Source: SbD1 sp039679945
GTDB taxonomy: Bacteria > Desulfobacterota > Syntrophobacteria > Syntrophobacterales > Syntrophobacteraceae
Direction: 5' to 3'
Assembly: GCA_039679945.1 (NCBI GenBank)
Contig: JBDKTY010000239.1
Location: forward strand, 62,001 to 126,000
Length of the DNA: 64,000 nucleotides
The notes beneath the pieces were generated by a model. The model was given only the letters and a program-made list of their open reading frames with translations. It did no database searches and had not been told where the DNA came from. Positions within the stretch are counted from its first letter, which is position 1; each line of letters opens with the position of its first letter. Shown one piece after another: positions 25,502-35,081 of this stretch. A program made the position numbers and the translations under genes.

Positions 25502-26671
25502 ATGCTCTATACTCGCACTTTTTTCGCAATGGCCGTTGCCCATCTTTCCTGCATGTCCAGTTTTTCTGTCTTTTTTCTGTTCCCCATTTTTATCACGAAC
25601 CATGGAGGCGACCAGGTCGACGTCGGCATCACGATGGGGGCCTTCGCGCTCGCTTCGGTCCTGTGCCGCCCCTGGATCTCCGACATGATCGACAGGATCG
25701 GCCGAAAAGTAAGTTATGCGCTCGGCTCCCTCATAATGACCATCCTGCCGTTGACCTACCTGCTCTTCAGAGGGAGCCTTAATGATTTTTACCTGCCGCT
25801 CATGCTTGTTCGCGTGGTGCACGGTGTCGGCTTTGCCATTTGCATAACGGCCGCATTCACTTACATGGCGGACCTCATCCCCAGGGAACGGCTCAATGAG
25901 GGGCTCGGGATGTTTGGTATCTCGGGCCTGATAGGGTCCGCGGTCGGCCCCCTGATAGCAGAACTGATCCTGCGCGGAGCAGGTTTTGATCTTCTCTTCC
26001 TCACCGCGGCCGCAATGCCCTTTATCGGTTTGATCATCCAGTTCTTCCTGAAGGAAACCTACGTTCACGTCCTTCGAACGGCCGATTCCTCCTTTTTCTT
26101 CATACTCCAGAAGAAAAAGCTTCTTGTCGTCACCATCGTTGCCCTGCTCTTCGGCATCGGCATCGCGGCCGTGAACGGGTTCGTCACCCCATATGCGCAT
26201 GAAAGGAAGATCGAGTTCATTTCTCTTTATTACATTGCCTATTCCGTCGCAGCCATACTCGTCCGCATGGTCGGGGGCGGAATCGTGGACAGAATGGGCG
26301 AGAACAGAATAGTCCCGTATGCAACTGTTCTCATGGGCACGGGACTCCTGGCGATGATTTTCATGAAGGGAAGTTTTCTGCTTTTCTTCTGCGGATTTAT
26401 GACAGGGTGCGGGCATGGAGTCCTATACCCCGCGTTGAATGCACTGGCTATAAGGGATGAACCCCAGGAAATCCGGGGAAAGATTACCGGAGCTTATACG
26501 GGAAGCATAGATGCCGGAGGTTTCGTGGGGTCCATCCTTCTCGGTTACATAGCGGAATCAGCCGGTTTTCAGGCATTGTTCCTGGCGGCCGGCGGCGCCC
26601 TTTTCATCGGACTTCTCATTTTTAGTCAGCACCGGAAGTCAGAGTACGCTTCCGCCCTGCACCGGGGGTAA
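25502..26671 (+). CDS. MFS transporter
   Basis: This 389-residue protein has twelve hydrophobic segments and the major facilitator loop motif between helices 2 and 3 (DMIDRIGRKVSYALGS), with a second related loop (GGGIVDRMGENRIVPYA) in the C-terminal half. The substrate cannot be read from the sequence; drug or sugar efflux-type MFS proteins look similar. It stands alone on the plus strand, convergent with the OPT gene. Confidence 0.88.
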   Translation: MLYTRTFFAMAVAHLSCMSSFSVFFLFPIFITNHGGDQVDVGITMGAFALASVLCRPWISDMIDRIGRKVSYALGSLIMTILPLTYLLFRGSLNDFYLPLMLVRVVHGVGFAICITAAFTYMADLIPRERLNEGLGMFGISGLIGSAVGPLIAELILRGAGFDLLFLTAAAMPFIGLIIQFFLKETYVHVLRTADSSFFFILQKKKLLVVTIVALLFGIGIAAVNGFVTPYAHERKIEFISLYYIAYSVAAILVRMVGGGIVDRMGENRIVPYATVLMGTGLLAMIFMKGSFLLFFCGFMTGCGHGVLYPALNALAIRDEPQEIRGKITGAYTGSIDAGGFVGSILLGYIAESAGFQALFLAAGGALFIGLLIFSQHRKSEYASALHRG

Positions 26672-26938
26672 TCAAGAAGCCCATCCCGGCTGTTCATCTC
26701 CTCGCCCCCCGGAGCGTGTCGGAGTGACGGCATTTTCCAAAAATTACTCCTTAAAAGTGGGAATAGCTATACAAAGTCGATTTATTATTGACGTTTGGCA
26801 TTCCGTATTAGGGACAAATCGAGCTGTAGAGTGGGAAGCTAGCTGGACCTAATTAGTACTCCGACAGGCTCCTCGGCCGCGCCCGCCCGGATGGCCTTTT
26901 GAATGGCCGCGGAGCCATGGCCGCAGCTTCCCAGCTCT

Positions 26939-28684
26939 TCAGCGCAGCCCTATGGCCGAAAGGACTGCAAACAGCACTCCGATCAGACTCTCCCCGGCAA
27001 TCAGTCCCGATGCCACGGGTATGGTGAAGTCTCGCGCCGAAGTTCTTTTCACCAGGAAAGCCACGCCAGCCCCCGCAAAAATTGACAGTGTGTTCCAGAA
27101 CGGGATGACGAATGCAAGACCTAGCCCCATGGCGGATGGGAGGATTAATCGCACGCGTTTCGGGGCAACACGGTTCAAAATCGACAGGACCATTCCCGCC
27201 AATGCCCCGATAACGAGAGCAACCCGCGCCGACGGATGCAAACTGGACAGACCGTGTGCCAGTAACTCCGCCACCCCCTTCCATACCTGAGCGCTCGGAG
27301 CGGGGAACATTTCGCCGCCCAGAATGTCCGGAGTGGGAACCAGCAGGTAAAAGGCGGGGACTACCACCACCGCCCCGACAAAAACTCCGAGAAATTGCGC
27401 GATGAACTGTTTGCGCGGGTTCGCCCCCAAGAGATACCCAGACTTGAGGTCGGTCAGCAGGTCCGCCGCGGAAGCGGCGGCCCCGGACGTAACACCCGCG
27501 GACATGATGTTTGCCGTTGTATCGGCGGGAGCGATGATCCCATAAGTGAGTTGGGTGATCTTCCCCATGGCTCCGATAGGCGTGATGTCGGTCTCACCGG
27601 TTGCCCGGCATGCCACGACAGCCAGGAAAAAGGTCAGCAGGACCGATATAATCCCCATCCACCACCGGATTGAAAAACTCATCACCTGGATGACGACCAG
27701 CCCGGCCCCGGCAGCCGCCACGCCCAGCCCGAACCATTTTCCCGGGACTTCTATCAGGTCCATCTGCCGCAATTTCGTATCTTCACGTCCCCTCCCGGTC
27801 CCTTTCAGCATTCGGGCGGTTCCGGCAAGCGCGCGCCAGACGGTCTTCCATTGGAAGGCGAACGTCAGCAATCCCGAACTCACCATCAACGCAGTCCCAC
27901 CCCAGAGACTCCAGGAGACAATGCCCTTATATCCGAGTTCAGCGATTATTCCGCGTTCATACACATACGGAGCGAGGATGAAATAGTTGAAAATTCCACC
28001 CGCCAGCATGCTCAACGCGACTCTAATCCCTATTATCGCCCCGGCTGCAACCATGATGGCGCTTATTTCGAAGGAAATTGTCCACGCTGAGAGCCCGCGA
28101 CCGGCGATGGTCCCTGGGAATTCGACCATTGCGGGCAGTCTCAATAAACTTGGCCACCACGATATCTGGTTTTCCCGCAGCAAGGCTATCAGGCCGCCCG
28201 CGCCGCCCGCCATCCAGAGGCTCCTTGCCTTTTTCGACGCGGCGCCGCCGTGGGCGTACAACGAACGCAATGTTTCCGCGGCCGCGAGTCCGCTTGGAAA
28301 GGCAAGCTGCTCGACGTTTACCATCTGCCGCTTCATGGGGACCGCGAGAAAAACCCCCAGGAGTGCAACCAGCAGCGTCCAGATCATGAGTGTCCAGAAA
28401 GGCAGGTGTTCTCCGCGGATGAGAAGCAGCGCGCTGACCGCGCTCACCAGGACACTGCCCGTGGAGTAGCCGGCGGAACTCGCCGTGGACTGCATACAGT
28501 TGTTTTCAAGGATGGAAAGATTTGAGCCAATCAGGCCGGCACCTTTCAAAGCCGCCCCCAGCGAGAAGGAAAGGATGCAGGCGGTGATCGCGATACCGAG
28601 GCCCCATCCGGTCTTCAGCCCAACGAACAGGTTCGAGAGGCTCATTACGGCGCCAAGCAAAGCTCCCATGATAACAGCACGCAC
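26939..28684 (-). CDS. OPT-family oligopeptide/metal-chelate transporter (N-terminus uncertain)
   Basis: The 581-residue polytopic protein has OPT signatures such as SNLFVGLKTGWGLGI and an acidic-polar core (GETDITPIGAMGKITQL). The frame opens with GTG 28684 (MRAVIMG). However, upstream codons in the same frame read IELEWFENVYRGDLPQLTV, which looks like the missing N-terminus and has no start codon. An ATG in another frame (near 28805) joins that reading if one base is removed from a run of five G on the coding strand (28791-28795), giving MKRRGLLEDFTGIDTNGK. The gene may thus carry a frameshift, real or due to sequence error. OPT proteins import peptides or metal-chelator complexes; the substrate is unknown here. 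Confidence 0.85.
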   Translation of the reverse strand: MRAVIMGALLGAVMSLSNLFVGLKTGWGLGIAITACILSFSLGAALKGAGLIGSNLSILENNCMQSTASSAGYSTGSVLVSAVSALLLIRGEHLPFWTLMIWTLLVALLGVFLAVPMKRQMVNVEQLAFPSGLAAAETLRSLYAHGGAASKKARSLWMAGGAGGLIALLRENQISWWPSLLRLPAMVEFPGTIAGRGLSAWTISFEISAIMVAAGAIIGIRVALSMLAGGIFNYFILAPYVYERGIIAELGYKGIVSWSLWGGTALMVSSGLLTFAFQWKTVWRALAGTARMLKGTGRGREDTKLRQMDLIEVPGKWFGLGVAAAGAGLVVIQVMSFSIRWWMGIISVLLTFFLAVVACRATGETDITPIGAMGKITQLTYGIIAPADTTANIMSAGVTSGAAASAADLLTDLKSGYLLGANPRKQFIAQFLGVFVGAVVVVPAFYLLVPTPDILGGEMFPAPSAQVWKGVAELLAHGLSSLHPSARVALVIGALAGMVLSILNRVAPKRVRLILPSAMGLGLAFVIPFWNTLSIFAGAGVAFLVKRTSARDFTIPVASGLIAGESLIGVLFAVLSAIGLR

Positions 28685-28809
28685 CGTGAGCTGGGGCAGA
28701 TCACCGCGATAAACATTCTCAAACCACTCGAGTTCAATCTCGGAAGGCGTTTTCCCGTTTGTATCAATTCCCGTGAAGTCTTCCAGAAGGCCCCCTTCGC
28801 TTCATTGAA

Positions 28810-29309
28810 TTCATTGCAGAGTACCTCACTCCCGGCCCCGCGGGTAACTCAAAAATGATAGTTCCGTGTATCCAGTGAGTCTTCGTTGGTCTCCTCCGGT
28901 CCGTGGCGATGTCCGGAAGAACATTTATATTGAATTTGAAAGGAATTAGCTGGTAAAAGAGTGGCCGATTGTGACGGAAATGTTACGGTGCGATCTTTTC
29001 CGGGACGCGGGCATTCGGCGGGCTTCGCATCGATACGAGGTTGCGTTCAAGATAGTTCTTTCCGGGCTCAATGAAGGCGGAGGGCTGATTCCACCGCTCG
29101 GGGGAACAACGAAGCGGTGACGGGGAGACACCTCTCCCATGCTTTTCAAGAGCAGCTCTTCGATGCCATCTTGAACACAACCCGGTATTTAATATTCCCG
29201 CCACATAAAATCGATGGCCATAGATTTCGAAATCCCTTTCTTGTGTCGGCCAATTCATCCGTTCACTTTGTAGATGACCGGATTTTAGAATGAAATGGAG
29301 ATTTCGAAT
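28810..29309. other. Intergenic region, nothing firm
   Basis: Apart from the probable lost N-terminus of the OPT gene near 28700-28810, only a small hairpin (CACCGCT/AGCGGTG near 29090-29115) is seen before the glycosyltransferase gene. Confidence 0.4.
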
Positions 29310-30431
29310 ATGAGTCTCAAACTGGGAATAGTCACCGAATATTATTATCCGCTGCTTGGAGGTATTTCCGAAAACGTCTACAATACAGCCGTACGGTTAA
29401 GGAATGAAGGCCATACGGTTAAAATAATCACTTCGCATCTCGGAGATCATCGAAACGGTTCCGGTTCACCAAACGATATAATCAGGATCGGCAGAAGCAC
29501 GGCGATTTACAGTAATGGTTCATTGGCCAGAGTCACCCTCGGCAAGCATCTCATAGGCGAACTCAAGGCTGTTTTCAGGCGTGAAAGGTTCGATCTGCTT
29601 CACCTGCATTCCCCCCTCGCTCCCACTTTGCCCATGTTTGCCCTCTTTGCGGCGGACTGCCCGGCGGTGGGCACTTTTCATACTTATTTCGACAGCAGCA
29701 TCTGGTATTCACTGTTAAAACGGGCAGTGCAGAAAAAACTCATAGACAGGCTGAGCGGCCAGATAGCGGTTTCGCAAAGCTGCATCGATGCCCTCAAACC
29801 ATTTTTTCGAATCAATGCGAGGATAATCCCGAACGGCGTCGACATTCTCCAGTTCAGACCGGACGCACCCAGACTTCCCCAGTTCGATGACGGAAAGAAG
29901 AATCTGCTTTTCCTCGGCAGGCTTGACCCCCGGAACGGACTTGGTCTCATGATCCAGGCATTTGAGATGATCCGTTCCCGGATGCCCGACGTCCGGCTCA
30001 TTATCGTTGGAGATGGCCCCCTGCGTACGTATTACGAGAGGCTGGTACCCGAAAACCTTCGTGACGACATCCATCTCGTCGGCCCCGTGCTCGAAGAGAG
30101 GAGCCTGTATTATTCGAGTTGTGACGTCTTTTGTTCCCCGGTAGAGAAAGCTTCTTTCGGGGTCACCTTGCTTGAGGCCATGTCCAGCGGAAAGCCCATT
30201 GTAGCCGTCGACAACTGCGGCTACAGGGAACTTCTCAGCCCCGGGGAAGGATTCCTGGTTCCACCGCGCGACCCGAGGGCTTTCGCCAATGCCATCCTCA
30301 AGCTGCTCGAAAATCCTGAACTCAGGAAAGAAAAAGGCATGAATGGCAGGGCCAAGGCAGTCACTTTTTCCTGGGACAAAGTCGCTGGTGAAATTTCCGC
30401 CTTCTACAAGGAAACCCTGAACCGTCGATGA
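29310..30431 (+). CDS. GT4-family glycosyltransferase
   Basis: The 373-residue protein has the GT-B fold of family 4. The N-terminal domain shows YYPLLGGISENVYNTA, and the C-terminal nucleotide-sugar domain has LLFLGRLDPRNGLGLMIQA, IIVGDGPLRTYYE and the retaining-enzyme motif EKASFGVTLLEAMSSGKPIVA. ATG 29310 is preceded by GGAG; an in-frame ATG at 29295 is less well placed. Its stop overlaps the start of a polysaccharide deacetylase, which in turn overlaps a flippase-like gene. The three probably build and move a lipid- or envelope-linked glycan. It resembles PimB/mannosyltransferase-like enzymes but the sugar is not known. Confidence 0.9.
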   Translation: MSLKLGIVTEYYYPLLGGISENVYNTAVRLRNEGHTVKIITSHLGDHRNGSGSPNDIIRIGRSTAIYSNGSLARVTLGKHLIGELKAVFRRERFDLLHLHSPLAPTLPMFALFAADCPAVGTFHTYFDSSIWYSLLKRAVQKKLIDRLSGQIAVSQSCIDALKPFFRINARIIPNGVDILQFRPDAPRLPQFDDGKKNLLFLGRLDPRNGLGLMIQAFEMIRSRMPDVRLIIVGDGPLRTYYERLVPENLRDDIHLVGPVLEERSLYYSSCDVFCSPVEKASFGVTLLEAMSSGKPIVAVDNCGYRELLSPGEGFLVPPRDPRAFANAILKLLENPELRKEKGMNGRAKAVTFSWDKVAGEISAFYKETLNRR

Positions 30432-31234
30432 TACCGAAGATAGTCACAGCCGTAACACTGGTCTCCGCGCTCCTTGCCCTTGCGACGGCCGGGATCATGG
30501 TCCGTTTTTCCCTTGTCGGGAGCTTTCCGGCGTGGTTTCTGGCCGTTTTTCTCGCGACCGAAACGCTGCTCCTGCTGGCGGTTCTTGAACGGCGCGCGCC
30601 TGTTTTTGGACCAATCTTCTGGAGGGGTGCACCGGGGCACAACCGGATCGCCCTTTCCTTCGATGATGGACCCAATGAACCCTTCACATCGCAAGTGGTC
30701 GAAATCCTGAAGGACAAGAAGGCCAAAGCCACTTTTTTCGTAATCGGCGATAACTGCGCCAGGTTCCCGGAAGCGGTGAAGCGCCTGGCCGATGAGGGTT
30801 TCGAAATCGGCAACCACACCTGGACCCATGACGTCTTGCCCCTCAAGCCTCCCTCCCGTATTCGCGAGGAAATCGAAAAGACATCCGAGCTGATTGCATA
30901 CATTACCGGAAGAAGGCCCACCCTTTTCCGTGCCCCCCACGGGTGGAGAAATCCCTGGGTGAACGGCATCGCTCGCGAACAGGGGTGCACCCCCGTTGCA
31001 TGGACTCTGGGAGTCTGGGACACAGATCGACCGGGGGCACGGGAGATACTGCATCGCACATTGAAAGGTGCGACAGACGGTTGCATTCTGCTGCTCCACG
31101 ACGGGCGAGGCACGGAGCATGGTACCGATTCCAGCCAGCTTGTAGAGGCGCTTCCGGGCATAATTGATGAACTCAGGAGGCGCGGCTTTGAATTCGTCAC
31201 CATTCCGCAAATGCTGGATGCGGAGGATCGATGA
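30428..31234 (+). CDS. Membrane-anchored NodB-type polysaccharide deacetylase
   Basis: The 268-residue protein has two N-terminal membrane helices (about 5-25 and 34-52) and a NodB domain. The domain carries metal-binding motifs SFDDGP and HTWTH, RAPHGWRNPW and, near the end, LLLHDGRG. These are the catalytic Asp and the two His ligands of carbohydrate esterase family 4. It would remove N- or O-acetyl groups from a glycan. The start overlaps the preceding stop (ATGA) and its own stop overlaps the next start, indicating translational coupling. Confidence 0.9.
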   Translation: MIPKIVTAVTLVSALLALATAGIMVRFSLVGSFPAWFLAVFLATETLLLLAVLERRAPVFGPIFWRGAPGHNRIALSFDDGPNEPFTSQVVEILKDKKAKATFFVIGDNCARFPEAVKRLADEGFEIGNHTWTHDVLPLKPPSRIREEIEKTSELIAYITGRRPTLFRAPHGWRNPWVNGIAREQGCTPVAWTLGVWDTDRPGAREILHRTLKGATDGCILLLHDGRGTEHGTDSSQLVEALPGIIDELRRRGFEFVTIPQMLDAEDR

Positions 31235-32265
31235 ACTGGATGAAAGCCGCGCGGCTCTTGTCCCTTACGCTTATCGCGGTTTTTTTCGCTCTGGTCCTGG
31301 CATTCGCCGACCTTGACAAAGTGGGCGAGGCGTTGACCGGCATCAGGTGGTGCTGGGCTCTCTGGGTACCGATCCTCAACGTCGCAAATACTTTCGTCGA
31401 AGCACTCAGGCTTTCGGTTATTCTCTTTCCGATCAAGAAGAGACTCCGCGTACTCAACGCTTTCAACTCGACGCTAATCGCCATAATTGGAAATGTTATG
31501 CTCCCCCTGCGTTTCGGAGACGGCGCCAGGGCTTACTACATAGCAAAGACCGAAAAAATCGGGCTCTCCAGCTCTCTTTCGGCGCTCATGCTGGACCGGA
31601 TTGCCGACTTTCTGGTCTTCTTTTCTCTCGTGGCGCTTACCGCCCTATTACACCCCTTTCCATCCTCCGTAACGAAGATGGCGCTCGTTGCCGGAGTGGT
31701 CTTCGTTGCCACAATCGCTGTTATCTTCCTGCTGGCGGGCATCGGCCACCGAATTGGCGTCAATTCGACCGGCAAAATACGCAGCCGCATAGCCGAAGAA
31801 GTACACAAGTTCATGACGGGACTGTCTGTCATGCGAAACGCCGGCCTCCTCTTCCCGATAGTCTTCTGTTCCGTTCTTTCCTGGTTCCTGCGCGCGGCAA
31901 TGATTTTCGTTATGATTATGGCGTTCGGACTCGACCTGCCGCTCATCGCAACGCCGATAACACTCATCCTGCTCAACTTTGGAATCGCCATCGTGAGCAC
32001 TCCGGCCAATCTTGGCGGATTTGAGCTTGCAACCGTGGGAGCCCTGTCACTGTTTTCGGTGGAGATCGAAGTTGGTGTCAGCTATGCGCTTGCTCTCCAC
32101 TTTATCGAGGTTGCGCCCATGATTGCATTCGGAACGCTTTTCCTGTGGTTCGAGGGGTTCAAAACCAGGGACGTCCTCAAATCAGTTAAGGAACTCCAGG
32201 ATCAGCAGGAGCTTGATAAAGCGGATTCCTCCTCGATCAAGGAAAACCAAGGCGCGCAATCCTGA
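31231..32265 (+). CDS. Flippase-like integral membrane protein (AglD/MprF-type domain)
   Basis: The 344-residue protein has about eight membrane helices and the pattern of the lysylphosphatidylglycerol synthase transmembrane / UPF0104 family: NVMLPLRFGDGARAYYIAK near residue 90 and ANLGGFELATVGAL near 255. Members are thought to translocate glycolipids or lipids. With the overlapping glycosyltransferase and deacetylase genes this forms a small envelope-glycan operon. The last 30 residues are charged and look disordered. Confidence 0.85.
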   Translation: MNWMKAARLLSLTLIAVFFALVLAFADLDKVGEALTGIRWCWALWVPILNVANTFVEALRLSVILFPIKKRLRVLNAFNSTLIAIIGNVMLPLRFGDGARAYYIAKTEKIGLSSSLSALMLDRIADFLVFFSLVALTALLHPFPSSVTKMALVAGVVFVATIAVIFLLAGIGHRIGVNSTGKIRSRIAEEVHKFMTGLSVMRNAGLLFPIVFCSVLSWFLRAAMIFVMIMAFGLDLPLIATPITLILLNFGIAIVSTPANLGGFELATVGALSLFSVEIEVGVSYALALHFIEVAPMIAFGTLFLWFEGFKTRDVLKSVKELQDQQELDKADSSSIKENQGAQS

Positions 32266-32651
32266 CAGGCAATGATTCCGATGCATAATACCCTGTATTA
32301 ATTGTCAATACCACGTTAAGCCATGAATGTCATTTCTCCTTCGGCAGCATGGAAACGGGCATCTCCCCTCAGTGATACATTTCAGGCATCCCAAGACATC
32401 ATGGCATGTCTCCACAATGAGCTGTATTTACGATAAAACATAGTTACTTGGGTATTTATCATACCTAACCCATGCCCACTAAATTACCCCTTTACACAAA
32501 GTTCGCCTTCCCACACTATGGTTGACAACCTCCCTCAGTACTCCTAGACGTTGAGAGAGAGGATGATGTTTCACTGAACAATATCCACTGCTGTTCATAA
32601 GATGCGACATGATCCGGAAATCCAAGCTGCCGCGCAAAGGGAGAAGAAGAG
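32266..32651. other. Intergenic region, nothing firm
   Basis: AT-rich between 32410 and 32490 with a small imperfect dyad (GGGTATTTATCATACC near 32450). No gene recognised. Confidence 0.4.
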
Positions 32652-32990
32652 ATGGCTGAAGTGACGAGGGCTTCGGAAGATATACATCGGAGGCGTTCTG
32701 ATGCTTCCAGTGAGATGACACTGGATGACGCCATTGAGGCGCGAGAACAATACCTGCGGGAAAACCCGCATCTCCGGGAATTTCAGGCCGAGATTGACGC
32801 TACGCTTCGCAATGTCGTCGGGTTCGAGAACCGGATGGTTGTACTTGGGCTGATGATGGAGGCCAGGATGTACCAACTCAAGGCTATAATCGCGGGGCTG
32901 CTTCCAGATAAGGACGCGCCGTTCGGCACGCCAAAGCCGGAGAGAGACACGGAAGGCCTTCTCCCGGCGGCAAGACGCGACCTGCACTGA
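32652..32990 (+). CDS. Small hypothetical protein
   Basis: The 112-residue protein is predicted mostly helical (EMTLDDAIEAREQYLRENPH), with a Met-rich central helix (MVVLGLMMEARMYQLKAII). ATG 32652 follows GGGAGAAGAAG. No cysteine, signal peptide or known motif. It is single and convergent with the two-component genes. Its family is not recognised. Confidence 0.6.
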   Translation: MAEVTRASEDIHRRRSDASSEMTLDDAIEAREQYLRENPHLREFQAEIDATLRNVVGFENRMVVLGLMMEARMYQLKAIIAGLLPDKDAPFGTPKPERDTEGLLPAARRDLH

Positions 32991-33064
32991 TCTGAGTGTT
33001 CCGCACGGACTATTTATTACGGGATCGGGGAAAACGCGAGCTGTCGCAGCCTCATAATCGTCCC

Positions 33065-34156
33065 TCAGCCCAGAGCCGGTGCTGGCCACAGGACTTGGAT
33101 TCTGGTTCCCACGCCATTTTTCGAATAGACGTCGATAGCCCCTCCCGAAAGTTCAGCCCGCCGCTTCATGCTTCTTAAACCGAGGCCGCTCTCCGAGTGG
33201 GTCTGGGACATCCGCGCGGCAACTTCAAAGCCATTCCCGTCATCGCGAACCTGGAGACAAAGGCCTGCGTCTTCACAGGAAAGCGTCAGCCACACATTGT
33301 TTGCGCAACTGTGGGCAGCGACATTTTCCATTGCTTCCTGAACGATTCTAAAGATCACCAGCTTGAGGGATTCCGGAATATCCTCTTCTTCAATCACCAG
33401 TTCTTTTTCCACGTTAATCTGCCGGTTGGTGTTCTCAAACTCCCGGCAATACCAGCTCAGGGTCGCCTTTACCCCCAGGTCATCGATCAGCGTGGGCCTA
33501 AGTTGAGTGTAAATACTCCGGACATGCTCCACCGCGCCCTGAATAAGGGGAATGACCTGTTGGAGATCCTGTGAGCAGGCATCACACCTCGGCATTCGGT
33601 TTAAAACATTCTCAATGTTATACTTGATGGCGCTAAGGACCTGGCCCAAATTGTCGTGCAACTCCGCGGCCACTTTTCTACGCTCATTTTCCTGAACCGC
33701 AAGAAGCTGCGACGAGAGATAGTCAAGCTGCCGTTCCGACTCGCGAATCGCGTCCTCCGCCTTTTTCCTCTCTATCGCATAACGGATGGTCCGTTCCAGG
33801 GTATTCTCGTCCAGGTGGTCCTTGACCAGGTAATCCGCCGCGCCGCATCTCATCGCCTCCACGTCCACCTGGTAATCTCCCTGCCCGGTCAGGACAATAA
33901 TGGGCGGCCTGTCCGGACTATCCGAGACATTCTGCAGGACTTCCAGGCCATTCCTGCTCCCAAGACGGTAATCCAGAAGGCAGATGTCGTACTCGCCCTT
34001 GCCCAGCTCATCCAGAGCCCCTTCAAAACTCTGTATCCAGGTAACTGTATAGTGAGCGGATGCGACATCGGAAAGAATCCCGCTAATGAGCACGTAATCA
34101 TCCTCATCGTCTTCGATGAGAAGAGTTCTTATGATTTTTCTTTCCTGTTCAGACAT
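33065..34156 (-). CDS. Receiver-histidine kinase hybrid (REC + HisKA_3 + HATPase)
   Basis: The 363-residue protein has an N-terminal receiver domain (LIEDDEDDYVLI, phospho-acceptor in CLLDYRL, LTGQGD). A coiled coil and a NarX/DegS-type kinase follow, with the phosphorylation region ENERRKVAAELHDNLGQVL. The ATP-binding region shows EAMENVAAHSCANNV and DDGNGFEV. ATG 34156 overlaps the stop of the upstream response regulator by eight bases, so expression is coupled; a longer frame from 34183 exists. A receiver placed before the kinase suggests that it is switched by phosphotransfer from another kinase. Confidence 0.88.
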   Translation of the reverse strand: MSEQERKIIRTLLIEDDEDDYVLISGILSDVASAHYTVTWIQSFEGALDELGKGEYDICLLDYRLGSRNGLEVLQNVSDSPDRPPIIVLTGQGDYQVDVEAMRCGAADYLVKDHLDENTLERTIRYAIERKKAEDAIRESERQLDYLSSQLLAVQENERRKVAAELHDNLGQVLSAIKYNIENVLNRMPRCDACSQDLQQVIPLIQGAVEHVRSIYTQLRPTLIDDLGVKATLSWYCREFENTNRQINVEKELVIEEEDIPESLKLVIFRIVQEAMENVAAHSCANNVWLTLSCEDAGLCLQVRDDGNGFEVAARMSQTHSESGLGLRSMKRRAELSGGAIDVYSKNGVGTRIQVLWPAPALG

Positions 34157-34610
34157 CGATCTTGTCTCTGGGAAGTTCAACAATTTCCAGCCAATATTTG
34201 CCGATAGAATTTATGAGTTGAGAGATAGCTTCGAAAGTATTCGGTTTTGTTATAAATGAATTGGCCCCAACTGTATAGCTCTGATAAATGTCCTCCGCTT
34301 CATGCGAAGTTGTCAGTACGACTATTGGAATGTGCCTGAGTCGAGCATTTGCCCTTATTTCTTTCAATACCTCGCGTCCGTCCATCCCGGGCATGTTTAA
34401 ATCGAGCAGTATCAATCCGGGGCCGGGAGCTGCATCGGACGCCGAATATTTACCCCGCTGAAGGAGATAGTCCATCAGCGCCTCTCCGTCCTCAACAAAC
34501 CTGACATCGTACGGGAGCTTATTCTCAATGAACGCCTCCCTGATGAGAAGACGGTCATCCTGGTCATCATCCGCTATCAAAATAGTTATGGGTTTGGGTT
34601 CGGTTCTCAT
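34149..34610 (-). CDS. Single-domain response regulator, Rcp1-like
   Basis: The 153-residue receiver has acidic triad ADDDQDDR, phospho-acceptor LLDLNMPGMDG, TTSHEAED and KPNTF, and the insert typical of Rcp1 (bacteriophytochrome partner) regulators. No output domain. It overlaps the hybrid kinase gene and probably works with it by phosphorelay. Confidence 0.92.
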   Translation of the reverse strand: MRTEPKPITILIADDDQDDRLLIREAFIENKLPYDVRFVEDGEALMDYLLQRGKYSASDAAPGPGLILLDLNMPGMDGREVLKEIRANARLRHIPIVVLTTSHEAEDIYQSYTVGANSFITKPNTFEAISQLINSIGKYWLEIVELPRDKIDV

Positions 34611-35081
34611 TCAGCCAAACCTCGGGGAAAAAGTCCGGGATGTGTCCCTTGCCTTGTTACACACGGCCAATTTGCTGAGCTAACCTAACCAGTGGTTGAA
34701 GAGTCAGGCTCAAATATTTTCTTGCATGGACCGGAAAAAGCTCTCGTTTGCCAGTTAGTTATAGCTCATGCGCCCAATTGGCAATACCCTCCAAACCGTT
34801 CCATTCCAGGAATTTGTTCCCCGATCGTTCATTCCCGACAGAACACCCCGGCGGGCAGGGAAATAAGAAGAGCCCAAAAGCTGCTTCCGTTGAAGAACTG
34901 TCCAGGATTCATTCAACAAATCACTCGATGACTTAAGGCACATCTACTCAGTTTTTGCCCGCCTCCCGTGTGCCTTGTCCTCGTGCGTCACCTTCGTGCC
35001 CCGGGGATCGACGAATCTCGAGATCTATGGCCTCCGGCATAGTCTCAACAGGTATGTCGCCGCCCCCGGCAATCAGCGGAC
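34611..35081. other. Intergenic region, nothing recognised
   Basis: Short frames only; the promoter of the response regulator pair should lie at its left end on the minus strand but no consensus was seen. Confidence 0.4.
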
